From: Rhodospirillales bacterium
GTDB lineage: Bacteria; Pseudomonadota; Alphaproteobacteria; Rhodospirillales; Casp-alpha2
DNA length: 64,000 bases
NCBI GenBank assembly: GCA_017644185.1
Contig: JAEPMA010000002.1
Span: forward strand, 1-64,000
Direction: 5' to 3'
Shown here: positions 1 to 8,370 of the stretch, piece by piece
Layout: each line of letters starts with the position of its first letter
How positions within the stretch are numbered: position 1 is the first letter of the stretch
Notes under the pieces: model-generated
Seen by the model: only the letters and a program-made list of their open reading frames with translations
Databases searched by the model: none
Told to the model about the DNA's origin: nothing
Made by a program: the position numbers and the translations under genes

Positions 1-254
1 AAACTCTCAAGTTGAGTTGTCAGTGCCGAAACACTGAAAACCGACAAGAGCTGTCCTCGCACAATCGTGGCTGCTCAACACCGTCGATCAAAAGATCAAC
101 GCCGAAAAGCAGTTCCGATACGTGGGAAAAACAGGCTCCATGAAACCCCAACGACTACAAGCCGCCGCCCACGCATCTCTTCCGTATTCACAATCTTCAT
201 CAGCAGTGCACCCGGAGGCGCGGCGCGAAAACACCCAAGTGCGGCACTCTCGCG

Positions 255-294
255 TCTCGCGGGGCGTCGGAAGTGTTTCCAGCGCCCCGCGAGA
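255..294 (-). promoter_or_regulatory. Two-tier hairpin at the 5' end of a long leftward leader
   Basis: A 12-bp stem (255-266 with 283-294) encloses a second short stem, GGAA/TTCC, at 269-280 with a four-base loop. It lies directly below the predicted start of the leftward transcript from 301-330. A stable stem-loop at the very 5' end of a long leader is typical of autoregulated or stabilised messages. The RNase E leader is one known example in other bacteria, but the gene is outside the window, so this is only a suggestion. Confidence 0.45.
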
Positions 295-300
295 GACGGG

Positions 301-330
301 GTTATAGGCCCTCACCCTCTTTGCTGTCAA
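301..330 (-). promoter_or_regulatory. Sigma-70-type promoter, leftward
   Basis: On the minus strand a perfect -35 TTGACA (325-330) is followed after 18 bases by TATAAC (301-306). Transcription should start near 293-296, at the foot of the large hairpin at 255-294. No minus-strand gene lies between here and position 1, so the transcript would have an untranslated leader of at least about 290 bases before its gene outside the window. Confidence 0.6.
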
Positions 331-720
331 ATCTTTTTCATACACCGGCAAAGAATTAGTAACATGTTGAAAAGATTATCATTTTCGGTCTTTGCGCTGA
401 TCCCGGCGGCAAAAATTCAGCATTGATGCGAAAAAAAATGACGACAAGTGCCCGGAACTTCCGCCACCGCCCCCGCTTTAGAAGAGAAACCGTTTATTAA
501 TTTCACCCGGATATGGTTGATTCCATTGGGAGAATCGCCGGGAAACCGCTTGACACACGGCCAGCCGGCGGGCCAATTTGAATGTAACATTTAGAAGGCG
601 GCACCCTGGGCACACATAACCAATAACAAGGTCCGTCATAAGAACGTGGCAATAACCGCCGCCTTTTAGGGGTGGCTTTAGGGATTCTTGCGGGAATCTA
701 GGGGTTTTCAGGCAGAAGCC

Positions 721-2091
721 ATGACGAACAAAGGCATTTTCATTATTGCCGCCGTTTCGAGCGTCGCGCTGCTGTTCGCGCTGAACACGCTTCAGGTCGA
801 CATCGGCGACGAGCTCAACGAAAAAGAGACCATGGCGATGGCGCCGATTTCGCTCGGCAACCCGGCCGCAGCGGCGACGCTTCAGACCCGCCGTCCGGTG
901 CCCCCGCGCGCCGAAGCGCCGATCCCGCCCCAACCCGCCATCTATAATCAGAAAATCGAAATCGGAAACGGCGATACGCTCGCGCAGCTTCTGGTGCGTG
1001 CCGGCGTCGACCGGACCGACGCCCACTACGCGATCGAAGCAATGTCCGAATACTATGACCCGCGCCGAATCCGCCGCGGCCAGGATATCACCCTGACTTT
1101 CGAGAGCGCGCCGTCATCGGCAGACGCCCGCACGACCTCGCAACAGGACACGTTCATCGGATTCGCGATAGAACCCGACTACAAGACTGAAGTCCGCATC
1201 GCCCGGGCCGAGGACGGTAACTTCCGCGCCGAACAACGCGCCAAGAAGCTGGACCGGGTTCCGGTCCGCGCCGAGGGAAAGATCGACAGCAGCCTTTATA
1301 TCGCAGGCCGTGACGCTGGCGTGCCGCCGGTCATTATCGCCCGCATGATCAGACTTCTTTCCTGGGACGTCGACTTCCAGCGGGACATCCGGGGCGGCGA
1401 CAGCTTCGAGGTGATGTTCGAACGCGTCTTCGATAAATCCGGTAAACCAGTCTATGACGGCGCGGTCACTTACGCCGCGATGACGCTCAGCGGAAAACAG
1501 ATCAACATCTACCGTTACGAGCTGGAGGACGGCTCGGTCGATTACTTCGATGAGAATGGCAAGGCATCCAGAAAAGCGCTGATGCGCACCCCGATCGACG
1601 GGGCGCGGATGTCGTCGACGTTCGGCAAACGCAGGCATCCGATTCTCGGTTACACCCGGATGCACAAGGGCGTCGACTTCGCCGCCCCGACAGGAACCCC
1701 AATCTATGCCGCCGGGAACGGTACCGTCGCCTTCGCCGGCCGCCATGGTGGCTATGGCAACTACATAAAGATTCGCCATAACGGCACGTTCGAGACGGCC
1801 TACGCCCACATGAAAGGTTTCGCGCGTGGGATCCGCACCGGCAAGCGCGTCGAGCAAGGCCAGATCATCGGCTACGTCGGCACCACCGGCCGCTCGACCG
1901 GCCCGCACCTTCACTACGAGGTCCTGACCGGTGGCAAGCAGGTCAATCCGCTTCGGATCAAGATGCCGACCGGCCGCTCGCTCGAGGGTAAGGCCCTCGC
2001 CAAATTCCTTGAATTCCGCGAAAAGCAGGACGTGTTCCTGGCGAATCTTCGGGACAAGGGCACCGAGGTCGCCGCCTCCGGGACCGACTGA
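721..2091 (+). CDS. M23-family peptidoglycan metalloendopeptidase (MepM/YebA-like)
   Basis: Likely a membrane-anchored endopeptidase cutting peptide cross-links in the cell wall. The 456-residue protein starts with a short cytoplasmic tail and one membrane segment (about residues 5-21). A LysM/OapA-like region follows, with an NGDTLAQLL motif near residues 91-99, and then an intermediate domain. The C-terminal LytM/M23 domain (about residues 300-405) carries the zinc motifs HKGVDF and PHLHYEV, both intact, so it should be active. I chose ATG 721 because the membrane segment begins right after it; an upstream TTG at 688 would add eleven charged residues. The alpha/beta hydrolase gene begins 11 bases after its stop. 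Confidence 0.88.
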   Translation: MTNKGIFIIAAVSSVALLFALNTLQVDIGDELNEKETMAMAPISLGNPAAAATLQTRRPVPPRAEAPIPPQPAIYNQKIEIGNGDTLAQLLVRAGVDRTDAHYAIEAMSEYYDPRRIRRGQDITLTFESAPSSADARTTSQQDTFIGFAIEPDYKTEVRIARAEDGNFRAEQRAKKLDRVPVRAEGKIDSSLYIAGRDAGVPPVIIARMIRLLSWDVDFQRDIRGGDSFEVMFERVFDKSGKPVYDGAVTYAAMTLSGKQINIYRYELEDGSVDYFDENGKASRKALMRTPIDGARMSSTFGKRRHPILGYTRMHKGVDFAAPTGTPIYAAGNGTVAFAGRHGGYGNYIKIRHNGTFETAYAHMKGFARGIRTGKRVEQGQIIGYVGTTGRSTGPHLHYEVLTGGKQVNPLRIKMPTGRSLEGKALAKFLEFREKQDVFLANLRDKGTEVAASGTD

Positions 2092-2102
2092 CCGGCCAGC
2101 GT

Positions 2103-2882
2103 ATGGCCGCCTTACCCCTCAACACCACCGAACTCGGCACTGGGAAACCGGTATTGATTCTGCACGGTCTGTTCGGCCGCAAACGCAACTGGCAGGCAAT
2201 TCAGAAACGTCTCTCCGACGATCTTCACGTCATCACCGCGGACATGCGCAATCACGGTGAAAGCCCATGGTCGGACGAAATGTCCTACCCCGCGATGGCG
2301 GAAGATCTCGGTCAACTCATTCGCGACATCGGCAAAGGCCCGGCCGTCGTCGTCGGTCATTCTATGGGGGGCAAGGCGGCGATGGCGTTGGCGCTCTCGG
2401 ACCCGGATCTGGTTGGCGGCTTGATGGTCATCGATATTGCTCCCATCCCCTATGATCACAGCTATCAGCCCTATATCGAAGCGATGCGGGGCGTGCCGCT
2501 AAAAGAGTTAGAGCGGCGTTCACAAGCCGAAGAATTTATGACCGGGGCGATTCCCGACCCGGGCATCCGCGCGTTCCTGCTACAGAACCTCGGCCAGGAC
2601 GACAGCGGCCTGAGTTGGCAGGTCAACCTGGATGCGATTGAAAAGGACATGCCGGACATCCTCGACTTCCCGGCGCACCTGGGCGAGCCGTATGAAGGGC
2701 CGTCCCTTTTCCTGCGCGGCGGCAAGTCCGATTTCGTCGAGGATTCTCACATTCCCCTGATCGAGAACCTGTTCCCCATGGCAGAGGTCGCAGACGTGCC
2801 AGACGCCGGACACTGGGTCCACGCCGAAAAGCCAGAAGACGTCATTAGGTCTATCCGAGAATTTTCTAAGACCGCGGTCTAG
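2103..2882 (+). CDS. Alpha/beta-fold hydrolase (YbfF-like esterase)
   Basis: A 259-residue soluble hydrolase, probably an esterase or thioesterase of unknown substrate. Visible features are the oxyanion-hole HGLFG (21-25), the RNHGES motif typical of the YbfF group, the nucleophile elbow GHSMGG with Ser87, and the catalytic His237 in DAGHWVH. The acid is likely an Asp near 208-210. It follows the M23 peptidase after 11 bases and may share its transcript. Its stop codon overlaps that of the convergent lipoprotein gene in the four-base palindrome CTAG. Confidence 0.85.
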   Translation: MAALPLNTTELGTGKPVLILHGLFGRKRNWQAIQKRLSDDLHVITADMRNHGESPWSDEMSYPAMAEDLGQLIRDIGKGPAVVVGHSMGGKAAMALALSDPDLVGGLMVIDIAPIPYDHSYQPYIEAMRGVPLKELERRSQAEEFMTGAIPDPGIRAFLLQNLGQDDSGLSWQVNLDAIEKDMPDILDFPAHLGEPYEGPSLFLRGGKSDFVEDSHIPLIENLFPMAEVADVPDAGHWVHAEKPEDVIRSIREFSKTAV

Positions 2883-4282
2883 CCGTCGTTCATCACCGTC
2901 GTATCGCAATACTGGCGGCGTTGCTTCAACTGCCGGCAAAGCGACTTGGCGTCGTTGACAGACGGCAGCGGCCCGGCCTTGAGACGGAAATACGTCCCCT
3001 TTGAGCCGAGCGTCACGCGGCTGACCTCGTGATCGAGGCTCCCTAGAATGTTGCCGTGCGCCCGCTTGATCTGAACCCAACCGCTCTCGGCCTGCTTGGC
3101 GGAGCGATAAGACGCGAGGTGCACCGCGGGCTGCGGACCGGCGGGTTTCGGCGGTTCCTTCTTCGCCATCTGTTCGGGTTGTTGCGCCGGTGCAGCAGGC
3201 GCGGCAGCCTGCTTCGGTTCGGCCGGCGAAGGCCCCTGAACGGCAAGCTCGATGGCCTGACGCTCGCGCGCGTATTCGTCGCCCGAGATATAACCCGCAT
3301 CGCGCAGCTTCTCGAGGCGGCGGATCGCATCCGCCCCTTCCATCAAGCCGCGTGGCGGCGCTGTCGGGTCGGCAACCATGACCGGCGCCGACGGCATCAA
3401 TGCATCGAGAATCATGTTTCGCTCGGCAGCATGCTGCGAGACCGAGATCGCCCGCATTTCAAGCGCGCGGCCGATCGCCCGAAGGCGGGCCGAAATCTGT
3501 TCCGTCGTCGGCACCGGGCGGTCGAGACCGGCCGCCGGCGGCGGCGACGTCAATGGCAGCAATGCACCGATGCTGGACCGGCGTCTTTGATTGTATTCAT
3601 CCTGCGTGATCAAGCCCTGATCGCGAAGCGCTTTAAGGGTCGCGAACCGCGACATAATGTTGGCATCGCCGCCCTGGAAGCTGGAGATAGAACTCGGCGA
3701 TTCCGGCGCCATTCCGCTCGACATCGGTTGTGGGTTATTCATCGCCATCGGCGTCGAAGCGACCTCGGTGCTGGCACGGCCGAGCATCACGTCACTTTGT
3801 GGTGCGGCCCCCACCGGCACACCGCCCACTGACGGCTGCATAGATGCGTTGGCGGTCCCACCGGTTTCGAGAAGAGAGAGATTCACGCTCGCCACCTGCG
3901 AGGCGGGACGCGTCGTCAGCGAGTTCCAGACCACGAACTGTTCACTGTCATCCGGACGGATCGCCAGGACCGCTTCGTACATTTCCCGCGCCTTCACCAA
4001 CTGCCCGGTGTTCTGGTACAGGATGCCGGCACCCAGCAACGCATCCACATCGCGGGAGTTCGCCTTGAGTGCCCGCTGGAAATGCCCTTCCGCGGTGACG
4101 TAATTCCCCTTGGCCAGTTGGGCGATCCCAAGTTCAGCCTGGTCATTCTGTTTGAAGGGGCTGGAGGCCCAGAAAGACTCTTCGAAGAGATTGCCGTCGA
4201 ACACCGCACAACCGCTCAGCAGGCCAGCGGCAACGCACACCGGCATCACCCTCTTCAAAAAGCGTCCTAATCCCTTGGTCAT
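2879..4282 (-). CDS. Lipoprotein with TPR, two SHOCT-like motifs and C-terminal SPOR domain
   Basis: A 467-residue envelope protein. A lipobox LSGC puts the lipidated cysteine at residue 25. Residues 50-110 form about two TPR units. Two SHOCT-like helical hairpins follow (about 211-236 and 318-344, each with the L-x-D-x-G-x-I-x-x-D-E-Y pattern) within Pro/Ala/Met-rich linkers. The C-terminus (about 386-462) matches a SPOR domain, which binds denuded peptidoglycan at division sites. The combination suggests a scaffold linking the envelope to the septal wall; partners are unknown. A purine-rich GAGGGGG lies upstream of the ATG. It meets the hydrolase gene tail to tail. Confidence 0.75.
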   Translation of the reverse strand: MTKGLGRFLKRVMPVCVAAGLLSGCAVFDGNLFEESFWASSPFKQNDQAELGIAQLAKGNYVTAEGHFQRALKANSRDVDALLGAGILYQNTGQLVKAREMYEAVLAIRPDDSEQFVVWNSLTTRPASQVASVNLSLLETGGTANASMQPSVGGVPVGAAPQSDVMLGRASTEVASTPMAMNNPQPMSSGMAPESPSSISSFQGGDANIMSRFATLKALRDQGLITQDEYNQRRRSSIGALLPLTSPPPAAGLDRPVPTTEQISARLRAIGRALEMRAISVSQHAAERNMILDALMPSAPVMVADPTAPPRGLMEGADAIRRLEKLRDAGYISGDEYARERQAIELAVQGPSPAEPKQAAAPAAPAQQPEQMAKKEPPKPAGPQPAVHLASYRSAKQAESGWVQIKRAHGNILGSLDHEVSRVTLGSKGTYFRLKAGPLPSVNDAKSLCRQLKQRRQYCDTTVMNDG

Positions 4283-4463
4283 GCCGCCCCCTCATTATCG
4301 TATTCCGGTGGACCGGCAGTGCTTTATGGCCTTCGCACACAGTGTCCACAATACCTAGCGGCCTCCACCAGATATAGGCGTGGAGACCCCTGCAAAATAC
4401 AAATCTTTGGTTAAAATGTCACAAGAAAAATGCCGCAGCACCGGGAAAAGCCGGGATTTCAGA

Positions 4464-5048
4464 TCAGTGCGACTTCTTCTCTTCCTCGGCAGGTTTGGCT
4501 TGTTCCAGTTCGGCACAGCCGAGAACGCTCGCGAACGGCAGCTTCGAGATTGCGCCGCCGCCCATCTGGCGGGTCCCCTTGATCACCAGGATATCGTTGA
4601 CCAGGTCTTCCCCCAAAGCCTTGTTGATCGCTGCGATCAGGCGCTGATCCTCCGCTTTTTGGGAATCCGTCTTGGAAATCCGATAGACCTTTTCCTTCGT
4701 CTTATCCGGATCGAAGATGTAGTCGAGGGTCATCGGCTCCTCGTACCACGACCTGAGCAGGGCGTCCTTGATACGCGGCCCGAGCGTACACACGAAACCG
4801 ACCTTGTCCTTGGCCGCAACGGTTAAGACCGGGGTCACCGGAATGTTGGCGGTGGACCGGCTCTTGGCGCTGCGTCTGACGGGGGCCAGCATCGACTGAA
4901 TTTGCACATGCGATTCGCCCTCGCCGCGAAGCCCGAACGAGCGTTTCAGCTTTAACTGATCGGCATCCGCAATCGATGGCGTGCCGACCACCCCAAGGGT
5001 GGCGGCGAAACATACACAGCACAACGCGGTCAGTATACGAAAGCTCAT
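4464..5048 (-). CDS. Secreted protein of unknown function
   Basis: I do not recognise this family. From the ATG at 5048 the product is 194 residues with a clear signal peptide (hydrophobic residues about 5-25, cleavage near SIADA). A Lys/Arg-rich stretch follows, then a globular part of about 120 residues with two cysteines (in FVCTLG and LGCAEL) that could form a disulfide, and a charged tail. An upstream in-frame ATG at 5072 would put eight acidic residues before the signal peptide, so 5048 is preferred. It is probably monocistronic, with 180 bases of non-coding sequence before the lipoprotein gene start. Confidence 0.6.
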   Translation of the reverse strand: MSFRILTALCCVCFAATLGVVGTPSIADADQLKLKRSFGLRGEGESHVQIQSMLAPVRRSAKSRSTANIPVTPVLTVAAKDKVGFVCTLGPRIKDALLRSWYEEPMTLDYIFDPDKTKEKVYRISKTDSQKAEDQRLIAAINKALGEDLVNDILVIKGTRQMGGGAISKLPFASVLGCAELEQAKPAEEEKKSH

Positions 5049-5116
5049 GATGTCCTCATCCTCAGGGCACATTACGGCATTTTGATGGTGCCGGTTTATT
5101 GTGGTTTCTACCGACC

Positions 5117-5602
5117 CTAGAGGACTTTTTCCATATAAACCACGCCCGGAAGCGGGTTGTCGTAATAAGGGGCGGTCTCAGCGAAACCCATCCGCCCGTA
5201 CATCGACTTCGCGGTCTCGAGATGGGGGAGTGTATCCAGCACCATTACCCGGTATCCGGCTTTCACAGCGAATGTCACCGCAAGATCGCCAAGCACCCTT
5301 CCAAGCCCCCGTCCCCGCCATTGTTCGCGCACATACAGGCGCTTCATCTCGGAACGCATTTCAGACGGATTACCGACCGGACGCACCGCGACGACACCGG
5401 CAACGTCGCCATCCTCTCGGGCGATAAATATCTCCCCCTTGGGTGGTGCATACTTGCCGGGCAGGTTTGCGAGTTCGCTTTCGAAGTCCTGAAAGCAGAG
5501 ATCGACCGCAAGCCATTGCTGATATTCGGTGAACATTTCGCGCGCCGTTGCCATATCCGCGTCGCCACGGGCGACCGAGATATCGAACGATGCCGCGCTC
5601 AC
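5117..5602 (-). CDS. GNAT-family N-acetyltransferase
   Basis: A 161-residue acetyl-CoA-dependent acetyltransferase. The acetyl-CoA loop RGRGLGRVL lies near residues 95-103, preceded by the usual strand (EMKRLYVRE) and followed by the C-terminal element YGRMGFAETAPYY. The substrate cannot be told. I chose a GTG start at 5602: it overlaps the stop of the PhzF gene as GTGA, has GAAGGGAC about 10 bases upstream, and gives the normal family length. It is the last gene of the leftward cluster. Confidence 0.8.
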   Translation of the reverse strand: MSAASFDISVARGDADMATAREMFTEYQQWLAVDLCFQDFESELANLPGKYAPPKGEIFIAREDGDVAGVVAVRPVGNPSEMRSEMKRLYVREQWRGRGLGRVLGDLAVTFAVKAGYRVMVLDTLPHLETAKSMYGRMGFAETAPYYDNPLPGVVYMEKVL

Positions 5603-6381
5603 AGCAGGAACGTCCCTTCGACGACGAGCCGCGCCTTGCCGCCAAGAACGACCCTGTCCCCCATCATCCGGCAATAGAGATCGCCCGCGCGCGCCGACAC
5701 CTGGCGCGCATGGATTTCGTCTTTACCCAACTCCGCCGTCCAGTAAGGAACGATCGTGCAGTGCGCCGACCCGGTGACCGGGTCCTCGTTGATGCCGGCA
5801 TGCGGGGCGAAGTAACGGGATGCACAATCGGACCCGTCGCCCGGTGCTGTCACGATCAGGCCCATCCCCTCCATCTTGGCGATGTACCCGAAGTCCGGCT
5901 CGATGGCGCGGACATCGGCCTCGCTCTCGAACACCGCCATGTTCTTGATGGCGCGCAGGAACCGGACGGGCTTTCTCCCGAGCGCTTCCACCAAACCATC
6001 AGGGGTCGGCACGTCCTTCGCCGGCAATGCGGGGAAGTCCATAACCAGCATGTCCCCTTCGCGCTTAACGCCGAGCGTGCCGCTCCGCGTCTCGAATGAC
6101 ACCTCGTCCCGGCCGGGATCAAGCTTTTCGAGGATCAACGCACCCGTCGCCAGCGTCGCATGCCCGCAAAGGTCGACCTCGATCTTCGGGGTGAACCAGC
6201 GCAGGCGATAGCCATCCCCTTCCGGCACGTAAAAGGCGGTTTCCGACAGATTGTTCTCAAGCGCGATCGACTGCAGGACATCGTCCGGCAGCCATTCGTC
6301 GAGCGGGCACACCGCCGCCGGATTGCCGCCAAACGGCTTGTCCGTGAACGCGTCGAGTTGATAGAGCGGGATAGCGGTCAT
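5599..6381 (-). CDS. PhzF-family isomerase/epimerase
   Basis: A 260-residue member of the PhzF / diaminopimelate-epimerase-like fold. N-terminal signs are the FGGNPAAV loop (17-24) and the ENNLSETAF motif with the presumed catalytic Glu47. The second half carries DPVTGSAHC, the matching phosphate/anion loop. PhzF itself isomerises DHHA in phenazine synthesis, but no phenazine genes are present, so the substrate is probably another small carboxylate. The ATG lies two bases after the stop of the tartrate-dehydrogenase-like gene, and its stop overlaps the next gene, so they are co-transcribed. Confidence 0.85.
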   Translation of the reverse strand: MTAIPLYQLDAFTDKPFGGNPAAVCPLDEWLPDDVLQSIALENNLSETAFYVPEGDGYRLRWFTPKIEVDLCGHATLATGALILEKLDPGRDEVSFETRSGTLGVKREGDMLVMDFPALPAKDVPTPDGLVEALGRKPVRFLRAIKNMAVFESEADVRAIEPDFGYIAKMEGMGLIVTAPGDGSDCASRYFAPHAGINEDPVTGSAHCTIVPYWTAELGKDEIHARQVSARAGDLYCRMMGDRVVLGGKARLVVEGTFLL

Positions 6382-6383
6382 GC

Positions 6384-7454
6384 TTAGTTCCCCAGTTCTT
6401 CCTCCAGCGCGCGGCACATGTCTTCCGTCGTCGCGTTCCCCCCCATGTCGGGGGTCTTCGGCCCGTCCCCCTTCAGAAGGTTTTCGATGGCGGTAATCAT
6501 GTCGGCGGCGGCTTCGGCATGCCCCAAATGATCCAGCATCATCGAAGCACACCAGACCGTGCCGATCGGATTGGCGATCCCCTGTCCAGCGATATCGGGG
6601 GCCGAGCCGTGCACAGGTTCGAACATCGACGGGTGTTCGCGCTCTGGGTTGATGTTGCCGCTGGGCGCGATCGCGATCGTCCCCGTAATCCCCGGCCCGA
6701 GATCGGACAGAATGTCGCCGAACAGGTTCGAGCCGACGACGACGTCAAACCAATCGGGGCTGGTGACGAACCTGGCCGCCAGAATATCGATGTGGAACTT
6801 GGCGGTTTCGATGTCCGGGTACTCCGCCGAGATTTCCTCGAAGCGCTCATCCCAATAAGGCATCGAGTGGATGATCCCGTTCGATTTGGTCGCCGACGTG
6901 ACGTGCTTGCGGGCCCGCGTCTTCGCCAACTCGAACGCGTAGCGCATGATCCGCCCCGTGCCCTTGCGGGTGAAAATGGCTTCCTGGGTGACGAACTCAT
7001 CTTCGGTCCCACGGTACATGCGCCCGCCGATTTCCGAATATTCGCCTTCGTTGTTTTCGCGCACGATCACCATGTCGATGTCGCCCGGCTTGCGGCCCGC
7101 CAACGGACACGGCACGCCCTCGAACAAGCGTACAGGGCGCAGCGACACGTACTGTTTGTACTGGCGGCGGATCGGAATCAGCAGTCCCCAGAGCGAAACA
7201 TGATCCGGCACGCCCGGATAACCGACGGCGCCGAGAAGAATGCTGTCGTGCCCGCCGATATCGTCGAGGCCGTCTTCCGGCATCATCGCGCCTTCTTTCT
7301 TGAACCGCTCGCAGCTCCAGTCCTTCTCATCGAAGGTGAAGCCGAGGTCGTGCTTTCTGGCGACAGCTTCGAGGATTCTGCAGGTTGGCGGGACGACCTC
7401 GTTGCCGATACCGTCGCCGGGAATGACCGCGATCCTGTGTTTGTTGGTGCTCAA
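6384..7454 (-). CDS. Tartrate dehydrogenase/decarboxylase-like (isocitrate/isopropylmalate dehydrogenase family)
   Basis: A 356-residue NAD-dependent beta-decarboxylating dehydrogenase. It shows IPGDGIGNEVV at the N-terminus, the substrate-binding region with YVSLRPVRL, VRENNEGEYSEIGG, the metal-binding SNLFGDILSD, and EPVHGSAPDIAGQ. The tartrate/malate-dehydrogenase group fits better than leuB because of the RPVRLFEGVPCPL segment. I prefer the TTG at 7454 (GGGAGAG five bases upstream); an ATG at 7487 would place the start inside a palindromic repeat with poor spacing. It is translationally close to the downstream PhzF gene (2-base gap). Confidence 0.8.
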   Translation of the reverse strand: MSTNKHRIAVIPGDGIGNEVVPPTCRILEAVARKHDLGFTFDEKDWSCERFKKEGAMMPEDGLDDIGGHDSILLGAVGYPGVPDHVSLWGLLIPIRRQYKQYVSLRPVRLFEGVPCPLAGRKPGDIDMVIVRENNEGEYSEIGGRMYRGTEDEFVTQEAIFTRKGTGRIMRYAFELAKTRARKHVTSATKSNGIIHSMPYWDERFEEISAEYPDIETAKFHIDILAARFVTSPDWFDVVVGSNLFGDILSDLGPGITGTIAIAPSGNINPEREHPSMFEPVHGSAPDIAGQGIANPIGTVWCASMMLDHLGHAEAAADMITAIENLLKGDGPKTPDMGGNATTEDMCRALEEELGN

Positions 7455-7489
7455 TGTTCTCTCCCTATGTTTCGTTTTGTCTTTCATTT

Positions 7490-7573
7490 CCTCGTCCTGA
7501 GGAGCTCCCGCGTTCTCCTGCGCGATGCCCTGCGGGCTCCTCAGGATGAGGGCGGGTGCGTCTCGAAGGACGA
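7490..7573. repeat. Palindromic intergenic repeat (CCTGAGGAGC type)
   Basis: A 16-bp inverted repeat with one mismatch (7490-7505 against 7536-7551; core TCCTGAGGAGC) is followed by the tail GCGTCTCGAAGGACGA. This matches a dispersed intergenic repeat common in alphaproteobacterial genomes. It fills the whole gap between the AlaX stop and the start of the tartrate-dehydrogenase-like gene, and may influence message stability within the cluster. Confidence 0.7.
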
Positions 7574-8290
7574 TTACGGATTGACCAGGTGCACGTTGAC
7601 GCGCCTGTTGTGCTTGCCCTTGTTCTCGATCTTGCCGACGCGCAACTCGCCGATCTCGGACGTGTTGGCGACATGCGTCCCACCGCAGGGTTGCAGGTCG
7701 ACACCGCCCGCGATTTCCATCAGACGGACGCGCCCCGCCCCCATCGGTGGCTTCACCGACATGGTACGGACAAGATCGGCGTTGGCTTCCATCTCCTCGT
7801 CCGTGATCCAGCGATGGCTCATGTCATGCCCGCCCTCAACGAGCTCGTTGAGCTTTGCCTGAATCTCTTCCTTGTCGAGATCGGTGTTTTCCAGATCGAA
7901 ATCGAGGCGGCTTTTCTCCTCACCGATCTGCCCGCCGGTGACGCCGCCCTCGATGGTCGCACACAAAAGGTGCAACGCCGAATGCATGCGCATCAGACGG
8001 TAGCGCCGTTCCCAGTCGATTTCGCAGGTCACAGTTTCGCCCGCCGCCAATGTAGGCGCGCCTTCGGCCGGGATGTGCAGATGCTTGCCCGTTTCGCGGT
8101 CTTTACGGGTGTCGGTGATCTGGACGTCGCGACCATCAGCGGTTTTCAGCACACCGCTATCACCCGGCTGGCCGCCGCCCATCGGGTAAAAGATCGTACG
8201 GTCGAGCTCGATCCCGCTGTCATCAACGCTGACGACCGTCGCCTCGCAGGTCTTCAGGTATGAGTCCTCTCGGAACAGTTCTTCGGTCAT
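7574..8290 (-). CDS. Alanyl-tRNA editing protein AlaX
   Basis: A 238-residue free-standing editing domain that hydrolyses mischarged tRNA(Ala), mainly Ser-tRNA(Ala). It has the N-terminal FYPMGGGQPGD motif of longer (AlaX-M type) forms and all four zinc ligands: HSALH (His103, His107) and CGGTH (Cys202, His206). It sits in a leftward cluster with a serine/threonine-dehydratase-like enzyme, which fits a role in handling excess serine-like amino acids, though that link is an inference. Confidence 0.92.
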   Translation of the reverse strand: MTEELFREDSYLKTCEATVVSVDDSGIELDRTIFYPMGGGQPGDSGVLKTADGRDVQITDTRKDRETGKHLHIPAEGAPTLAAGETVTCEIDWERRYRLMRMHSALHLLCATIEGGVTGGQIGEEKSRLDFDLENTDLDKEEIQAKLNELVEGGHDMSHRWITDEEMEANADLVRTMSVKPPMGAGRVRLMEIAGGVDLQPCGGTHVANTSEIGELRVGKIENKGKHNRRVNVHLVNP

Positions 8291-8317
8291 TTAAGTTTCC
8301 TCGCCGTCAAACTTGCC

Positions 8318-8346
8318 TTGTCATCCCGGGCACGCGGGAATGACAA
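8318..8346. repeat. Short palindromic repeat (GTCAT...ATGAC)
   Basis: TTGTCATCCCG and CGGGAATGACAA form one near-perfect palindrome between the dehydratase and AlaX genes. It looks like a single-arm member of the same family as the longer paired elements near 15.2, 53.1 and 57.4 kb. Confidence 0.65.
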
Positions 8347-8370
8347 CATAAAACGTGGACAACGGGCCTG

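Larger units (their letters stand above)
1..720. other. Intergenic region at left edge; no convincing gene
   Basis: This 720-base stretch has open frames of 60-120 codons, but none has a plausible ribosome site, and their basic, Arg/Ser-rich translations look like shadow frames. It does hold a good leftward promoter at 301-330, a strong hairpin at 255-294, and, on the plus strand, TTGACA at 550-555 with only a poor -10 (CAATTT, 18-base spacer). That last element is a weak candidate promoter for the M23 peptidase gene. The A/T-rich part from 330 to 430 fits divergent promoters. Confidence 0.6.

Noticed and set aside
67..426. Open frame of 119 codons on the plus strand, and a 20-codon frame from ATG 364 resembling a signal peptide
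   Set aside because: No ribosome site, low-complexity basic translation for the longer frame, and overlap with a leftward promoter and hairpin; the 20-codon frame is too short to support.
5599..6381. Phenazine biosynthesis locus suggested by the PhzF-family gene
   Set aside because: No other phenazine genes are present; PhzF-family proteins are widespread with other or unknown roles.
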